Of a DNA stretch of 64,000 nucleotides, positions 16,407-26,623 are shown piece by piece. Source of the stretch: Photobacterium sp. TLY01. GTDB lineage: Bacteria > Pseudomonadota > Gammaproteobacteria > Enterobacterales > Vibrionaceae. Each line of letters opens with the position of its first letter. The first letter of the stretch is position 1. The notes under the pieces are model-generated. The model saw only the letters and a program-made list of their open reading frames with translations, did not search any database and was not told the DNA's origin. Both the position numbers and the translations under genes were made by a program. The stretch lies in assembly GCF_021432065.1 (NCBI RefSeq), contig NZ_CP090364.1, positions 1,998,601 to 2,062,600 on the forward strand, read 5' to 3'.

Positions 16407-17404
16407 TGCCACTGCTCGATATACGAAACCTCACCATTGAAATTGAAACGCCTCAGGGCATGGTCAAAGCCGTGGAGCGCATGAGCCTGACACTGAACGA
16501 AGGTGAGATACGCGGACTGGTTGGCGAATCGGGCTCAGGTAAAAGCCTAGTCGCGAAGGCCATCGCCGGTGTCACCAAAGACAACTGGCGGGTCAGTGCC
16601 GACCGCTTACGCCTTGGCGATATTGATCTCCAGGCCCTGTCTCCGCGTGAACGCCGCAAAGTGGTGGGCCGCGAAATTGCGATGATCTTTCAGGAACCCT
16701 CTTCCTGTCTTGACCCTTCTGAGCATGTCGGTCAGCAATTGGAAGAAGCCATTCCGCGCAGCTCTTTCAATGGCACCTTCTGGCAGCGCTTCCACTGGCG
16801 CCAGAAACAGGCGATTGCCCTGCTGCACAAAGTTGGCATCAAAGACCATAAACGGGTGATGAGCAGCTATCCCTATCAGCTGACTGACGGCGAATGCCAG
16901 AAAATCATGATCGCAATGGCCATTGCCAACCGGCCACGGTTACTGATTGCCGATGAGCCAACCAATGATCTGGACCCCATCACACAGGCGCAGATTTTCC
17001 GGTTACTGAGTCGGATGAACCAGCTCAATAACACCACCATCCTGCTGGTCAGCCATGATCTGACCACGGTCACCCAATGGGCTGACCGTATCACAGTGAT
17101 GTACTGTGGTCAGGCGGTGGAATCCGGCAGTCGTAAGCAGTTACTGACAACACCACATCACCCCTATACCGTCGCCTTGCTGCAGGCCATGCCTGATTTC
17201 AGCCAGGATATTCCGCATAAGAGCAAACTCACCACCCTGCCCGGCTCGATCCCGCCATTGCAGCATTTGCCGATTGGTTGCCGACTGGGACCACGCTGCC
17301 CCTATGCGCAACGTAAATGCGTGGAAATCCCCAAGCGTAAAAAAGTGAAAAACCATAAATACAACTGCCATTTCCCTCTGAACATGCCGGAGCCTAAATC
17401 ATGA
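16406..17404 (+). CDS. sapD: SapD, ABC transporter ATP-binding protein
   Basis: A 332-residue ATPase. Walker A is GESGSGKS (about residues 40-47), the Q-loop is [12 protein letters not shown], the signature is LTDGECQK, and Walker B is LLIADEPT, with the H-loop in VSHDL. The C-terminal extension [15 protein letters not shown] is the oligopeptide-transporter type cysteine motif. It matches E. coli SapD, which has also been tied to TrkG/TrkH potassium uptake. It overlaps sapC at 16406 and sapF by 4 bases (ATGA). Confidence 0.94.
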   Translation: MPLLDIRNLTIEIETPQGMVKAVERMSLTLNEGEIRGLVGESGSGKSLVAKAIAGVTKDNWRVSADRLRLGDIDLQALSPRERRKVVGREIAMIFQEPSSCLDPSEHVGQQLEEAIPRSSFNGTFWQRFHWRQKQAIALLHKVGIKDHKRVMSSYPYQLTDGECQKIMIAMAIANRPRLLIADEPTNDLDPITQAQIFRLLSRMNQLNNTTILLVSHDLTTVTQWADRITVMYCGQAVESGSRKQLLTTPHHPYTVALLQAMPDFSQDIPHKSKLTTLPGSIPPLQHLPIGCRLGPRCPYAQRKCVEIPKRKKVKNHKYNCHFPLNMPEPKS

Positions 17405-18225
17405 GTGCCCTGTTGGAAGTGACCGACCTGAGAAAGGAATACCACCATCGTTCCGGCTTTTTTCGCCGCCGCAGCACAGAAGCCGTCAAACCGGTTTCGT
17501 TTAACCTGGAGGTAGGTGAAACCCTGGCGCTGATCGGAGAAAACGGTTCCGGTAAATCGACGCTGGCGAAGATGCTGGCAGGGGTTGTCGCACCGTCTGG
17601 TGGTGAAATCAGAGTCAACGATGAACCTTTGGCTTTCGAGGATTACAAGACCCGCTGTAAGCTGATCCGCATGATCTTTCAGGATCCGAATACCTCGCTG
17701 AATCCCAGAATTCAAATTGGTCAGATTCTCGAAGGGCCGCTGAAACGTAACACCAGCATGACGCCGCAGGAGCGTGAGAGTCGGATCAAAGCGACCTTAC
17801 TGCGCGTGGGTTTGCTGCCGGAACACGCCTACTTCTACCCGCAAATGCTGGCAACCGGTCAGAAACAGCGGGTATCACTGGCTCGAGCGCTGATTTTGCA
17901 GCCTTGTATTATCGTGGCTGATGAAGCACTCAACGGCCTGGATATGTCGGTACGCTCGCAGATCATTAACCTGCTGCTCGATCTCCAGCAGGAGATGGGG
18001 CTGTCGTACATCTATGTATCTCAGCATATGGGCGTGATTAAACATTTCAGCGATAAGCTGATGGTGATGCAGAAAGGAGAAGTGGTAGAACAAGGCGCAA
18101 CACAGGATGTGTTCAGTGCACCCCAGCACCCTCTGACACAGAAACTGCTGGACAGTCACTTTACAGCACCGTCGCACGATCGCAGCACCCGTACCAGCAG
18201 CCGCTCAGCGAAGATTCACGTTTAA
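17401..18225 (+). CDS. sapF: SapF, ABC transporter ATP-binding protein
   Basis: A 274-residue ATPase, the second nucleotide-binding subunit of Sap. Walker A is GENGSGKS (about 46-53), the Q-loop is [12 protein letters not shown], the signature is LATGQKQR (a variant shared with E. coli SapF, LAPGQ), and Walker B is IIVADEAL, with SQHMG at the switch histidine. The last gene of sapABCDF, it overlaps the convergent gene at 18222 by 4 bases at their stop codons, leaving no room for a separate terminator. Confidence 0.94.
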   Translation: MSALLEVTDLRKEYHHRSGFFRRRSTEAVKPVSFNLEVGETLALIGENGSGKSTLAKMLAGVVAPSGGEIRVNDEPLAFEDYKTRCKLIRMIFQDPNTSLNPRIQIGQILEGPLKRNTSMTPQERESRIKATLLRVGLLPEHAYFYPQMLATGQKQRVSLARALILQPCIIVADEALNGLDMSVRSQIINLLLDLQQEMGLSYIYVSQHMGVIKHFSDKLMVMQKGEVVEQGATQDVFSAPQHPLTQKLLDSHFTAPSHDRSTRTSSRSAKIHV

Positions 18226-19493
18226 CGAAAAGCCAGCCAGGCCCAGAGTGCTGCCGCACACAGTGATATCACCACAGGCAGTACCACGTAGCTGGCCAAT
18301 GTCCGGCTGCCGGCAAAACAGGCCATCAGCATTTTCACCAGGCTGTTGACACATGCGGCAAGGACAATCGCAAAGCCAGCGGTCTGGAGACTGAGCTGGT
18401 TTTGGCTTTGCCGCCCAAGCGCCAGTGTAATCGCATCCACATCGGTAATCCCTGACACGGCCGACAATACATAAGTACCCGTATTACCAAACCATTCCTG
18501 CAGCGCCTGAGCCAGTACGACAATCACCAGCAGCACAACACCAAAAGCTAATGCGGAAGGTAAAGCAAGAGGGCTGCGTTTCACCTGAGGTGCCTGATAC
18601 CCTGCCATCGGGTTTTTCAGCCAGACCCAAATTGCCGGAAGATAAAAGCACACCATCATGAGCGCCATAGGGACGGCAACAATCGCCACCAGCCGGGCGT
18701 TAATCACTGAGCACAGGAAGAGAATCCGCGGAAACATAGTGCCGCAGCTGATCAGGATTCCGCTCGCCAGCAAAGGGGACAGCGCAGTCTCCTGCTTAGA
18801 TAAATTCGAAAATTGCAGCGTCAGGGCGGTTGAAGAACTCAAACCGGCAAATAAACTGGTAAATAAAATCCCTTTCCGCGGCCCGCCAATTCTGATGGCA
18901 AAATAGCCGACGAATGAAATGGCCGCGATGAGCACCACCATCCACCATATCTCAAACGGATTAATGGCTTTCCAGGGACCAAAGCCTTCATTAGGCAGCA
19001 ACGGCAACAAGACAACTGATATCAGCAACAACCTGAGGGCTGCATCCAGTTCATACTCCTGCACCTTGGCAATGGCGGCATGGAGCTCTTGCTTCATATC
19101 CAGAATAATCGCCGTGACGACAGCGGCTGATACGGCGACAACAGGCTCGCCACTCACCGCCAGACATCCCAGTAGAAACGTCAGCAAAATACCAATCAGG
19201 CCAGTAATGCTCAGATTGACAGCTAACCGCTGGCTGGACAGATACGCAATGGTGATCACCGCGCTTAACGCCACTAGGGCAAACCCCAGAATCACGGCTG
19301 AATAAATGCCGGCCAGGAGACCGATCAGCCCTCCCAGCAAGCCGACCAGTGAGTAGGTTCGAATGCCAGCAACACGCTGCCCTTCTTGTTGATTACGGGT
19401 GACCCAGCCACGCTGTAAGCCAACGATTGCCCCCAACAACACGGCAACCCCTAACCGCCAGAGTGGAGATTGCCAATCCAGCACATGCTCCAT
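18222..19493 (-). CDS. MgtC/SapB-family plus DUF4010 membrane protein
   Basis: A 423-residue integral membrane protein. Residues about 1-140 form an MgtC-type domain (LGVAVLLGAIVGLQRGW, then AGIRTYSLVGLLGGLIG), and residues about 180-400 form a DUF4010 domain with KGILFTSLFAGLSSSTALTLQFS and VLSAVSGITDVDAITLAL. Ten or more transmembrane segments are visible. This two-domain form is common in proteobacteria and has no settled function; MgtC itself acts in virulence and low-magnesium survival. It is convergent with sapF and overlaps it by 4 bases. The SapB in the family name is unrelated to the transporter gene sapB. Confidence 0.88.
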   Translation of the reverse strand: MEHVLDWQSPLWRLGVAVLLGAIVGLQRGWVTRNQQEGQRVAGIRTYSLVGLLGGLIGLLAGIYSAVILGFALVALSAVITIAYLSSQRLAVNLSITGLIGILLTFLLGCLAVSGEPVVAVSAAVVTAIILDMKQELHAAIAKVQEYELDAALRLLLISVVLLPLLPNEGFGPWKAINPFEIWWMVVLIAAISFVGYFAIRIGGPRKGILFTSLFAGLSSSTALTLQFSNLSKQETALSPLLASGILISCGTMFPRILFLCSVINARLVAIVAVPMALMMVCFYLPAIWVWLKNPMAGYQAPQVKRSPLALPSALAFGVVLLVIVVLAQALQEWFGNTGTYVLSAVSGITDVDAITLALGRQSQNQLSLQTAGFAIVLAACVNSLVKMLMACFAGSRTLASYVVLPVVISLCAAALWAWLAFR

Positions 19494-19801
19494 ACGGCTT
19501 TATCATCTTGTTGTTCTTACAAGTAAAAGTGTAAGAAACATCTTGGCAAAGTGCTGTAAAAAATAACGCCGAACCACGCTGTTTCTGATCACGCCCTCAG
19601 ATCAATAAAGCGCTCTATTAGATAAGACAATCAACTATGCCAGTGTATGTGCCCCAAACGAGACATGTGTCATCGGTGAGTGACTCAGCGTACACAAGGG
19701 GTACGGTGTCATGTTAGCAAAGCCCGCCGGTGCGGAAATGACACAATCAAGCAGAACTGCCTCTGTCTGAAGAGCCAGAGGCAGCCAATGAGATGGGGGA
19801 A
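19494..19801. other. intergenic region without a gene
   Basis: About 308 bases. GTGTCAT (19706-19712) pairs with ATGACAC (19738-19744) around a GC-rich loop, and an extra direct copy of GTGTCAT is at 19667-19673. GCCTCTG (19759-19765) pairs with CAGAGGC (19776-19782) beyond the pyrF stop, but without a T tract, so it is at best a weak terminator. The left part should contain the promoter of the MgtC/DUF4010 gene. No coding region seen. Confidence 0.4.
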
Positions 19802-20500
19802 TTACACCTGAAGAGAGCGGTTAATCTCGGCCAGCACTGCTGCCGGATCGTCAGCCTGAGTAATTGGACGACCAATAACCAGATAATCTGATCCGGCTTT
19901 CACTGCTTCTGCTGGCGTCATGACGCGGCGCTGATCACCCGCGGCACTGCCGGCAGGGCGGATCCCAGGCGTCACCAACTTAAACTCTGCACCCAGGTTT
20001 GCCTTCAGCATATTCGCTTCCTGCGCTGAACAGACCACACCATCCAACCCACTGTTCTTGGTCAGCGTGGCAAGATTCAGGACATGTTCTTCTGGTGAGC
20101 AAGAGATACCCACTCCGGCCAGATCCTGCGCTTCCATGCTGGTCAGGACTGTGACAGCAATCAGCAGCGGCCTGTCTTTACCATAAGGTTCCAGGATCTC
20201 ACGAGATGCGGTCATCATTCGCTCACCACCACTGGCGTGCACATTTACCATCCAGACACCCAGATCCGCCGCCGCCTTCACCGCACGGGAACAAGTATTC
20301 GGGATATCGTGAAACTTAAGATCCAAAAAGACGGAATGGCCTTTGTCATGTAGCTGACGCACAAAGTCCGGCCCAAACAAAGTAAACATTTCTTTGCCTA
20401 CTTTCAGTCGGCAACTGCCTGGCTCAATACGGTCAACAAAGGCCAAAGCCGCATCCTGAGTCGGATAATCCAGTGCCACAATCACTTTTGGGTCTAACAT
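19802..20500 (-). CDS. pyrF: orotidine-5'-phosphate decarboxylase
   Basis: A 232-residue enzyme that decarboxylates OMP to UMP, the last step of de novo pyrimidine synthesis. The catalytic cluster [11 protein letters not shown] supplies Asp60, Lys62 and Asp65. Also visible are HASGG, ITPG-like VTPGIRP and the phosphate-binding YLVIGRPIT. The start at 20500 ([12 protein letters not shown]) follows AGGAGAGAG; the in-frame extension to 20527 lacks a ribosome site and similarity. It lies downstream of lapA-lapB on the same strand, an arrangement shared with E. coli (lapAB-pyrF). Confidence 0.97.
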   Translation of the reverse strand: MLDPKVIVALDYPTQDAALAFVDRIEPGSCRLKVGKEMFTLFGPDFVRQLHDKGHSVFLDLKFHDIPNTCSRAVKAAADLGVWMVNVHASGGERMMTASREILEPYGKDRPLLIAVTVLTSMEAQDLAGVGISCSPEEHVLNLATLTKNSGLDGVVCSAQEANMLKANLGAEFKLVTPGIRPAGSAAGDQRRVMTPAEAVKAGSDYLVIGRPITQADDPAAVLAEINRSLQV

Positions 20501-20598
20501 TCTCTCTCCTAGACTTCTGTTCTGCATTGCTATATTCGAAAGAAAGGGCCATCACACACAGTGATCAGCCCTTTCAAAATTCATACTCTTTTTCGTCA

Positions 20599-21768
20599 TT
20601 ACTCCCCATCCAGCCCTCGGATGGGTTTAACGGCCCCCCACCCTTTACAGGACGGGCACTGCCAGTACAGTGAATGACTTTCAAAACCGCACTTCCCGCA
20701 ACGATAGTGTGGCTTCATTTTTAACTGTTCACCAACCAGACTGCGCAGTGTGGTCAAACTGTCTTTGGCCCGGCCTTCTTCTGCTTCATCCAGATGATAA
20801 TCCATCAGCTGATAGAAGCCTTTCATCGTCGGATTCTTCAGCAACTGACGCGTCATGAAGGTTTGTGCCATAATCGCGCCCTCATGACGCGCAATTTCAT
20901 CCGCAAGCATGAGTTCCGCAGTCGCCCCGGCATGGTTGTCTACACAATGATGAAGATACTTGATCCAACCATCCTCATTGTTCGTCGCTTCATAGCACTC
21001 CAAGAGCATCGGCAGGGTTTCACTGATGTAATCCACATCCTGTTCGGCGACTTTTTCCAACTGCTGAGCAGCAGATTTATAATTTTTTTCAGCAATAAGA
21101 ATCCGGGCGGTACTGATTGAGGCCCGTACACAATGTTTGTCGGCAGACAGTGCTTTCTTCAGCAGTTGTTTAGCTTTTTCTGAATTATGCGCGCTCAGCT
21201 CCAGCATGGCCAGCTCACACCAGTAATGTGCGATATCGTGTCTGAGCTTATTTTTGCCCATTTTAACCAGTTGGCTGGCCATTTCGATCGCGTTGTCCCA
21301 TTCCCGGGTTTGCTGATAAATCGTCAGCAACTGTTGCAACGCCCCTTCTCTGTGATCCGGTTCATCGAGCAACTGTTCAAAAATTTTTTCGGCACGGTCA
21401 AAGAAGCCGGCAGCCATATAGTCTTTAGCCAATTGCTGCAATGCCAGGTTACGTTGATCAATCGTCAGGTTCGGGCGGGCAATCAGGTTCTGGTGAATAC
21501 GGATGGCGCGATCAACTTCACCCCGGCTACGGAACAGGTTCCCCAGGGCAAGGTGAGTATCTATCGTTTCACTGTCAACCTGTAATAGTTCAATAAACAG
21601 GTCAACAGCTTTATCAGACTGATCAGAGAGCAGCAGGTTCAGGCCTGTCACATATTGACGTGACAGGTGATGAGACTTTTCCTGCCGCTTATTACTCGCG
21701 CTTCTGTTACCCATGTACCAGCCATATGCTGCAGCAATAGGAAGTAACAGAAACAACAGCTCTAGCAT
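20599..21768 (-). CDS. lapB: LapB, regulator of lipopolysaccharide assembly
   Basis: A 389-residue protein, the same length as E. coli LapB (YciM). An N-terminal membrane anchor (LELLFLLLPIAAAYGWYMG) is followed by TPR repeats through about residue 350. It ends in a rubredoxin-like metal site, CGKCGF and CPSC. LapB works with FtsH at the inner membrane to control LpxC turnover and so the rate of lipopolysaccharide synthesis. It starts 7 bases after lapA and precedes pyrF. Confidence 0.95.
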   Translation of the reverse strand: MLELLFLLLPIAAAYGWYMGNRSASNKRQEKSHHLSRQYVTGLNLLLSDQSDKAVDLFIELLQVDSETIDTHLALGNLFRSRGEVDRAIRIHQNLIARPNLTIDQRNLALQQLAKDYMAAGFFDRAEKIFEQLLDEPDHREGALQQLLTIYQQTREWDNAIEMASQLVKMGKNKLRHDIAHYWCELAMLELSAHNSEKAKQLLKKALSADKHCVRASISTARILIAEKNYKSAAQQLEKVAEQDVDYISETLPMLLECYEATNNEDGWIKYLHHCVDNHAGATAELMLADEIARHEGAIMAQTFMTRQLLKNPTMKGFYQLMDYHLDEAEEGRAKDSLTTLRSLVGEQLKMKPHYRCGKCGFESHSLYWQCPSCKGWGAVKPIRGLDGE

Positions 21769-21775
21769 GAAGTGA

Positions 21776-22063
21776 TTATTCCTTGGCGGTCTCTACAGAA
21801 CGCAACTGCTCTAGTTCTTTTTCTTGTTTAGCGACTTTCTTCGTTAAACGATTTTTCGTAAAGCGGGCTTTCAGATACATAGAGCCACAAATCAACCAAC
21901 CAATTGCAAATCCGATACCGAAGGTCGCGCCTAACAGCGTAGATAACTGAAATTGTCCTTTGGCAATCAGAAAATCGAAGTCAACCATCACCTGATTCTG
22001 CGCACCCAGCGCCAGCGTTAATAAAAAACACGCTATCAAGATAATAATGCCTACTATTTTCAT
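21776..22063 (-). CDS. lapA: LapA, lipopolysaccharide assembly protein A (DUF1049)
   Basis: A 95-residue membrane protein with two transmembrane segments (about residues 2-20 and 42-65) and a charged, coiled C-terminal tail (RLTKKVAKQEKELEQLRSVE). It corresponds to E. coli LapA (YciS). The start at 22063 (MKIVGIIILIAC) follows GAGAGG; an upstream in-frame ATG at 22078 has no ribosome site. It is the first gene of the lapA-lapB-pyrF cluster and is preceded by the ihfB terminator. Confidence 0.92.
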   Translation of the reverse strand: MKIVGIIILIACFLLTLALGAQNQVMVDFDFLIAKGQFQLSTLLGATFGIGFAIGWLICGSMYLKARFTKNRLTKKVAKQEKELEQLRSVETAKE

Positions 22064-22144
22064 CGTGAATCCTCTCACTAGATCAAAAACTTGATGATTA
22101 GATTATGCAGTAAAACGACTCATCAGACCATGATCAACAGACAT

Positions 22145-22178
22145 AAAAAAACGGCATACTTTCAGCATGCCGTTTTTT
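22145..22178. terminator. ihfB terminator, bidirectional
   Basis: AAAAAACGGCAT and ATGCCGTTTTTT (22145-22178) form a strong stem with A and T tracts on both flanks. It lies between ihfB and lapA, both on the minus strand. Confidence 0.85.
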
Positions 22179-22192
22179 CGAGCTAAATACGA

Positions 22193-22483
22193 TTATCCTG
22201 CATTCGGTGCATTCACGCGGTCACGTAACTCTTTACCCGGTTTAAAGTGAGGAACGTACTTGCCGTCCAATTCCACTTTATCACCGGTTTTCGGGTTACG
22301 CCCTACGCGCGGTGCGCGGTAATGCAAAGAGAAACTACCAAAGCCACGGATTTCAATGCGGTCCCCTTCAGCAAGGGTTGTTGCCATATGCTCAAGGATT
22401 TCCTTGATCGCATCTTCTACCTGTTTGGCAGAGAGATGAGTTTGTTGGCTGCACAGCCGTTCGATCAATTCAGACTTTGTCAT
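22193..22483 (-). CDS. ihfB: integration host factor subunit beta
   Basis: A 96-residue IHF-beta, a DNA-bending nucleoid protein that acts as a heterodimer with IHF-alpha. [14 protein letters not shown] and the beta-arm tip [14 protein letters not shown], with the intercalating proline, are as in E. coli. The start at 22483 ([10 protein letters not shown]) is chosen over the in-frame ATG two codons upstream because it matches the family start. It follows rpsA on the minus strand, the usual enterobacterial and Vibrio order, and can also activate sigma-54 promoters such as psp. Confidence 0.97.
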   Translation of the reverse strand: MTKSELIERLCSQQTHLSAKQVEDAIKEILEHMATTLAEGDRIEIRGFGSFSLHYRAPRVGRNPKTGDKVELDGKYVPHFKPGKELRDRVNAPNAG

Positions 22484-22525
22484 AATCACCCCGTTTTTAG
22501 TATGTTTCTCAATAGTATAACCGTT

Positions 22526-22549
22526 AAGGGGGAAAATGCTTCCCCCCTT
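22526..22549. other. GC-rich hairpin between rpsA and ihfB
   Basis: GGGGGAA (22528-22534) pairs with TTCCCCC (22540-22546). There is no clear T tract on the minus strand. It may act as an attenuator or processing site between rpsA and ihfB. Confidence 0.4.
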
Positions 22550-22557
22550 GGGGCAAA

Positions 22558-24228
22558 TTATTCGCCTTTAGCCGCTTTAAACGCGTCAGCCATAGCATTA
22601 CCGAATGCAGATTCGTCCTGCTGGTTCAGGCTAGCCATTGCTTCTTGCTCTTCGTCTTCGTCTTTCGCACGTACAGACAGGTTGATAACGCGGTTCTTAC
22701 GGTCAACACCGGTGAACTTCGCTTCAACTGAATCGCCTTCAGACAGAACCAGAGTTGCGTCTTCTACGCGGTCACGAGAAGCTTCAGATGCACGCAGGTA
22801 ACCTTCTACGCCTTCAGCCAGCTCAATGGTTGCGCCTTTCGCATCAACAGCAATTACTTTACCGTTAACCAGAGTACCTTTCTTGTTCAGAGCTACGAAG
22901 CTGTTGAACGGGTCTTCTTCGATTTGCTTAACGCCCAGAGAGATGCGCTCACGCTCAGCATCAACAGCCAGAACAACTGCTGAAATCTCGTCGCCTTTCT
23001 TGAAGTCACGAACAGCGTCTTCGCCTGCAACATTCCAAGAAATGTCAGACAGGTGAACCAGACCGTCGATGCCACCGTCCAGACCGATGAAGATACCGAA
23101 GTCAGTGATAGACTTGATCTTACCAGTTACACGGTCGCCTTTCGCTTGTGCTTCAGCGAACTGCTGCCAAGGATTCGCTTTACATTGCTTCAGACCCAGG
23201 CTGATACGACGACGTTCTTCGTCGATGTCCAGAACCATAACTTCAACTTCGTCACCCACGTTAACCACTTTAGATGGGTGGATGTTCTTGTTGGTCCAGT
23301 CCATTTCAGACACGTGTACCAGGCCTTCAACGCCTTCTTCGATTTCAACGAAGCAGCCGTAGTCAGTCAGGTTCGTTACGCGACCAGACAGCTTAGTGCC
23401 TTCTGGGTAACGCTTAGCGATAGCAACCCATGGATCTTCACCCAGTTGTTTCAGACCCAGAGATACGCGAGTACGCTCACGGTCGAACTTCAGAACTTTA
23501 ACGTTGATTTCGTCACCAACATTAACGATTTCTGATGGATGCTTAACGCGTTTCCAAGCCATGTCAGTGATGTGCAGCAGGCCGTCAACACCGCCCAGAT
23601 CTACGAATGCGCCGTAGTCAGTCAGGTTCTTAACGATACCTTTCACTTCCATGCCTTCTTGCAGAGAAGCCAGCAGCTCATCACGCTCAACGCTGTTTTC
23701 AGATTCGATAACAGCACGACGAGAAACAACAACGTTGTTGCGCTTCTGGTCCAGCTTGATAACTTTGAACTCTAGCTCTTTGCCTTCCAGGTGAGCAGTG
23801 TCACGTACTGGACGAACGTCAACCAGAGAACCAGGCAGGAACGCACGAATGCCGTTCAGCTCAACAGTGAAGCCACCTTTAACTTTACCGTTGATGATAC
23901 CAATAACGGTTTCAGCATCTTCGTAAGCTTTCTCAAGCTGGATCCAAGCTTCGTGACGCTTCGCTTTCTCACGAGAAAGTTGAGTTTCACCGAAACCGTC
24001 TTCAATCGCGTCCAGAGCTACGTCAACTTCAACGCCAACTTCGATTTCCAGCTCACCAGCAGCATTTTTGAACTGCTCAGCAGGAATAGCTGACTCAGAT
24101 TTCAGGCCAGCGTCAACCAGAACGAAACCGTTCTCAATGGCAACTACAGTACCTTTAACGATCGCGCCAGGGCGTGTTTCGATTTCTTTCAGAGACTCTT
24201 CAAAGAGTTGAGCAAAAGATTCAGTCAT
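22558..24228 (-). CDS. rpsA: 30S ribosomal protein S1
   Basis: A 556-residue S1 with six S1/OB-fold RNA-binding repeats. Repeats 3-6 are plain, for example [19 protein letters not shown] near 190 and [20 protein letters not shown] near 278, each about 86 residues apart. The first two domains bind the 30S subunit (via S2) and the others bind mRNA during initiation. The acidic C-terminus ([11 protein letters not shown]) is typical. It is flanked by cmk upstream and ihfB downstream, the conserved cmk-rpsA-ihfB cluster. In E. coli it represses its own translation; the sequence alone does not show that here. Confidence 0.98.
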   Translation of the reverse strand: MTESFAQLFEESLKEIETRPGAIVKGTVVAIENGFVLVDAGLKSESAIPAEQFKNAAGELEIEVGVEVDVALDAIEDGFGETQLSREKAKRHEAWIQLEKAYEDAETVIGIINGKVKGGFTVELNGIRAFLPGSLVDVRPVRDTAHLEGKELEFKVIKLDQKRNNVVVSRRAVIESENSVERDELLASLQEGMEVKGIVKNLTDYGAFVDLGGVDGLLHITDMAWKRVKHPSEIVNVGDEINVKVLKFDRERTRVSLGLKQLGEDPWVAIAKRYPEGTKLSGRVTNLTDYGCFVEIEEGVEGLVHVSEMDWTNKNIHPSKVVNVGDEVEVMVLDIDEERRRISLGLKQCKANPWQQFAEAQAKGDRVTGKIKSITDFGIFIGLDGGIDGLVHLSDISWNVAGEDAVRDFKKGDEISAVVLAVDAERERISLGVKQIEEDPFNSFVALNKKGTLVNGKVIAVDAKGATIELAEGVEGYLRASEASRDRVEDATLVLSEGDSVEAKFTGVDRKNRVINLSVRAKDEDEEQEAMASLNQQDESAFGNAMADAFKAAKGE

Positions 24229-24321
24229 TTAAATAATCTTCAGTATATGAACAACCATGGGTATCCTACCGCATGGGGTTGAAAACAAAGTCAGTTATCA
24301 TTCCTTGACACCGACATACCA

Positions 24322-25014
24322 TCAGGCTGATTTCTCAGCCGACAATTTTTCTTCAATGTGAGCCAGCGCCTGTTCGGTCACTTGCTCAATCGACAGATGC
24401 GTAGAGTCTAGCACTAAAGCATCTGCTGCGGGACGCAATGGCGCAACAGCTCGGTTGCGGTCGCGATCATCACGTTCCTGAATTTCGCTTAAAAGACTGT
24501 CAAACTTAACACTTAAGCCTTTTTGTTGCAACTGGTTCATGCGGCGCTTGGCGCGCTCTTCAGCGCTGGCATCCAGGAAAATTTTCACTTCAGCGTTCGG
24601 AAATACCACTGTCCCCATATCACGACCATCCGCGACCAGGCCAGGCTCTCCGCTAAATGCACGCTGGCGACGTAATAAGGCTTCGCGCACCCGGGGTAAA
24701 GCCGCGACTTTTGACGCCGCATTGCCAACCTCTTCAGTGCGTAAAGTCGAAGAAACATCTTCCCCTTCCAGAATCACTTTCACCAGCTCGCCTTCGGCAA
24801 TAAACTGCACATCCAGATGCGCAGCCAGCGGAACCAATGCGGCTTCAGAATCCAGTTCTACACCATGATGAATTGCTGCCAGTGCCAGTACACGGTAGAT
24901 AGCACCGGAATCCAGTAAATTCCAGCCCAGCTTATCTGCCAACAGCATGCAAAGTGTTCCTTTACCGGCTCCACTTGGCCCATCAACAGTAATCACTGGT
25001 GCGTTTGTAGACAT
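24322..25014 (-). CDS. cmk: cytidylate kinase
   Basis: A 230-residue nucleoside monophosphate kinase that phosphorylates CMP and dCMP with ATP. The P-loop GPSGAGKG spans residues 12-19. Typical Cmk features follow: LDSGAIYR (nucleotide specificity), [13 protein letters not shown], and the lid [13 protein letters not shown]. It starts the cmk-rpsA-ihfB cluster and lies 150 bases downstream of aroA on the same strand, after the aroA terminator. Confidence 0.97.
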   Translation of the reverse strand: MSTNAPVITVDGPSGAGKGTLCMLLADKLGWNLLDSGAIYRVLALAAIHHGVELDSEAALVPLAAHLDVQFIAEGELVKVILEGEDVSSTLRTEEVGNAASKVAALPRVREALLRRQRAFSGEPGLVADGRDMGTVVFPNAEVKIFLDASAEERAKRRMNQLQQKGLSVKFDSLLSEIQERDDRDRNRAVAPLRPAADALVLDSTHLSIEQVTEQALAHIEEKLSAEKSA

Positions 25015-25110
25015 AGAATTCTCCGAATTTAATAAACCTTCAGCAAACTTGCTGTTTCAACGCGGGCCGTATTATACGGTAAATTTGCGCCGGAGGCACT
25101 TGAAGACAGG

Positions 25111-25140
25111 AAAAAAATCACCCAGCCTTAAGCTGGGTGA
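25111..25140 (-). terminator. aroA terminator
   Basis: TCACCCAGC (25118-25126) pairs with GCTGGGTGA (25132-25140). On the minus strand the stem is followed by seven T. It separates aroA from cmk. Confidence 0.85.
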
Positions 25141-25164
25141 CAGGTGTCGTTCAGAGGATGTGAA

Positions 25165-26448
25165 TCAATGGCTTAATGCGGCCAGTTTGTCAAAATAATC
25201 CGGGAACGTTTTTGAGGTGCATTTCGGGTCATTAATCGTCACTGGGGTGTCTTCACTCAGTGCGACCAAAGAAAAACACATTGCCATGCGGTGATCGTCG
25301 TAGGTGTCAATCGCAGCATGCTGCAGTTGCGCCGGCGGTGTGATAATAATGTAATCTTCACCTTCCTCGACGGTCGCGCCCACTTTACGCAGCTCTGTTG
25401 CCATGGCAGATAAACGATCCGTTTCTTTCACCCGCCAGTTATAGACATTACGGATCGCTGTCGTGCCTTCGGCAAACAATGCTGTTGTGGCAATTGTCAT
25501 GGCGGCATCCGGGATATGGTTGAAATCCATATCCACACCGTGAAGTGTGCCGCGACGGGCGATGACATAGTTATCACCCCACTCAATCTCAGCGCCCATG
25601 GCCGCCAGTGCTTCAGCAAACTGGGTATCGCCCTGGATACTGGATTTGCCAATGCCGGTGACTTTCACAGCACCGCCTTTGATGGCGGCGGCAGCCAGAA
25701 AATACGAGGCTGACGAGGCATCGCCTTCGACCATAAAATCGCCCGGCGCCTGATACTGCTGGCCGCCTTTGACGATAAAACGCTGGTAATTGTCGTTTTC
25801 TACCTGTACCCCAAATTGCGCCATAATGTGCAAGGTAATATCAATATAAGGTTTAGAGACCAGATCGCCTTTGATACGGATCACTGTCTCTTCCGACGCC
25901 AGAGGTGCTGCCATCAAAAAGGCGGTCAGAAACTGGCTGGAAATAGAGCCATCAATCTCGACATCACCGCCTTTGAGGCCGGTGCCCTGAATTTTCAGTG
26001 GCGGAAAGCCTTCATTTTCGAGGTAGGTAATCTCTGCACCGGCACTGCGCAGCGCATCAACCAAATGGCCAATCGGACGCTCTTTCATGCGCGGCTCTCC
26101 GGTCAGGACATACTCACCTGCCCCCAGACATAATGCTGCCGCTAACGGACGCATCGCAGTGCCAGCGTTACCCAAAAACAGCTCAAGTGGCTGTTCGACA
26201 TGAAATGCCTGCCCCAACCCCTGCACTTCGCAGACGGTTTTATCTTCTGAAAGCTGATACGAAACGCCCAGTTTGGTGAGAGCATTGAGCATATGTCGGA
26301 TATCGTCGCTGTCGAGCAGATTCGTCAGACGCGTCGTGCCGTTCGCCAGGGCTGCCAGTAACAGTGCCCGGTTAGACACACTTTTGGAACCAGGCAGGTT
26401 TACTTCCCCGTCAATACGCTGAATTGGCTGTAAAGTTAAACTCTCCAT
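25165..26448 (-). CDS. aroA: EPSP synthase (3-phosphoshikimate 1-carboxyvinyltransferase)
   Basis: A 427-residue enzyme of the shikimate pathway, joining shikimate-3-phosphate with phosphoenolpyruvate. Signatures are [11 protein letters not shown] (18-28), [10 protein letters not shown] (92-101), GEPRMKERP (117-125) and the C-terminal RVKETDRL and DDHRMAMC. Gly96 and Pro101 are present, so it is a class I, glyphosate-sensitive type enzyme by family knowledge. In enterobacteria serC sits next to aroA; here the two are about 3.5 kb apart with a DUF5666/two-component insert between them. Confidence 0.97.
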   Translation of the reverse strand: MESLTLQPIQRIDGEVNLPGSKSVSNRALLLAALANGTTRLTNLLDSDDIRHMLNALTKLGVSYQLSEDKTVCEVQGLGQAFHVEQPLELFLGNAGTAMRPLAAALCLGAGEYVLTGEPRMKERPIGHLVDALRSAGAEITYLENEGFPPLKIQGTGLKGGDVEIDGSISSQFLTAFLMAAPLASEETVIRIKGDLVSKPYIDITLHIMAQFGVQVENDNYQRFIVKGGQQYQAPGDFMVEGDASSASYFLAAAAIKGGAVKVTGIGKSSIQGDTQFAEALAAMGAEIEWGDNYVIARRGTLHGVDMDFNHIPDAAMTIATTALFAEGTTAIRNVYNWRVKETDRLSAMATELRKVGATVEEGEDYIIITPPAQLQHAAIDTYDDHRMAMCFSLVALSEDTPVTINDPKCTSKTFPDYFDKLAALSH

Positions 26449-26623
26449 TGGGTGATTTTTCTATCCTGTTGTATTTGCGTTTCCGCAGAGTAACCAATAT
26501 TTCGAAGTGATGCTAGTCATGGCAGGGTTCAAAACGCATCATCCCCCGCCAGACTGAGCCTGCCAGAGGATAAAGCCACTTACGAAACCTTGTGACAGGG
26601 TCATTTTCTCTGGCTGAATCCTC

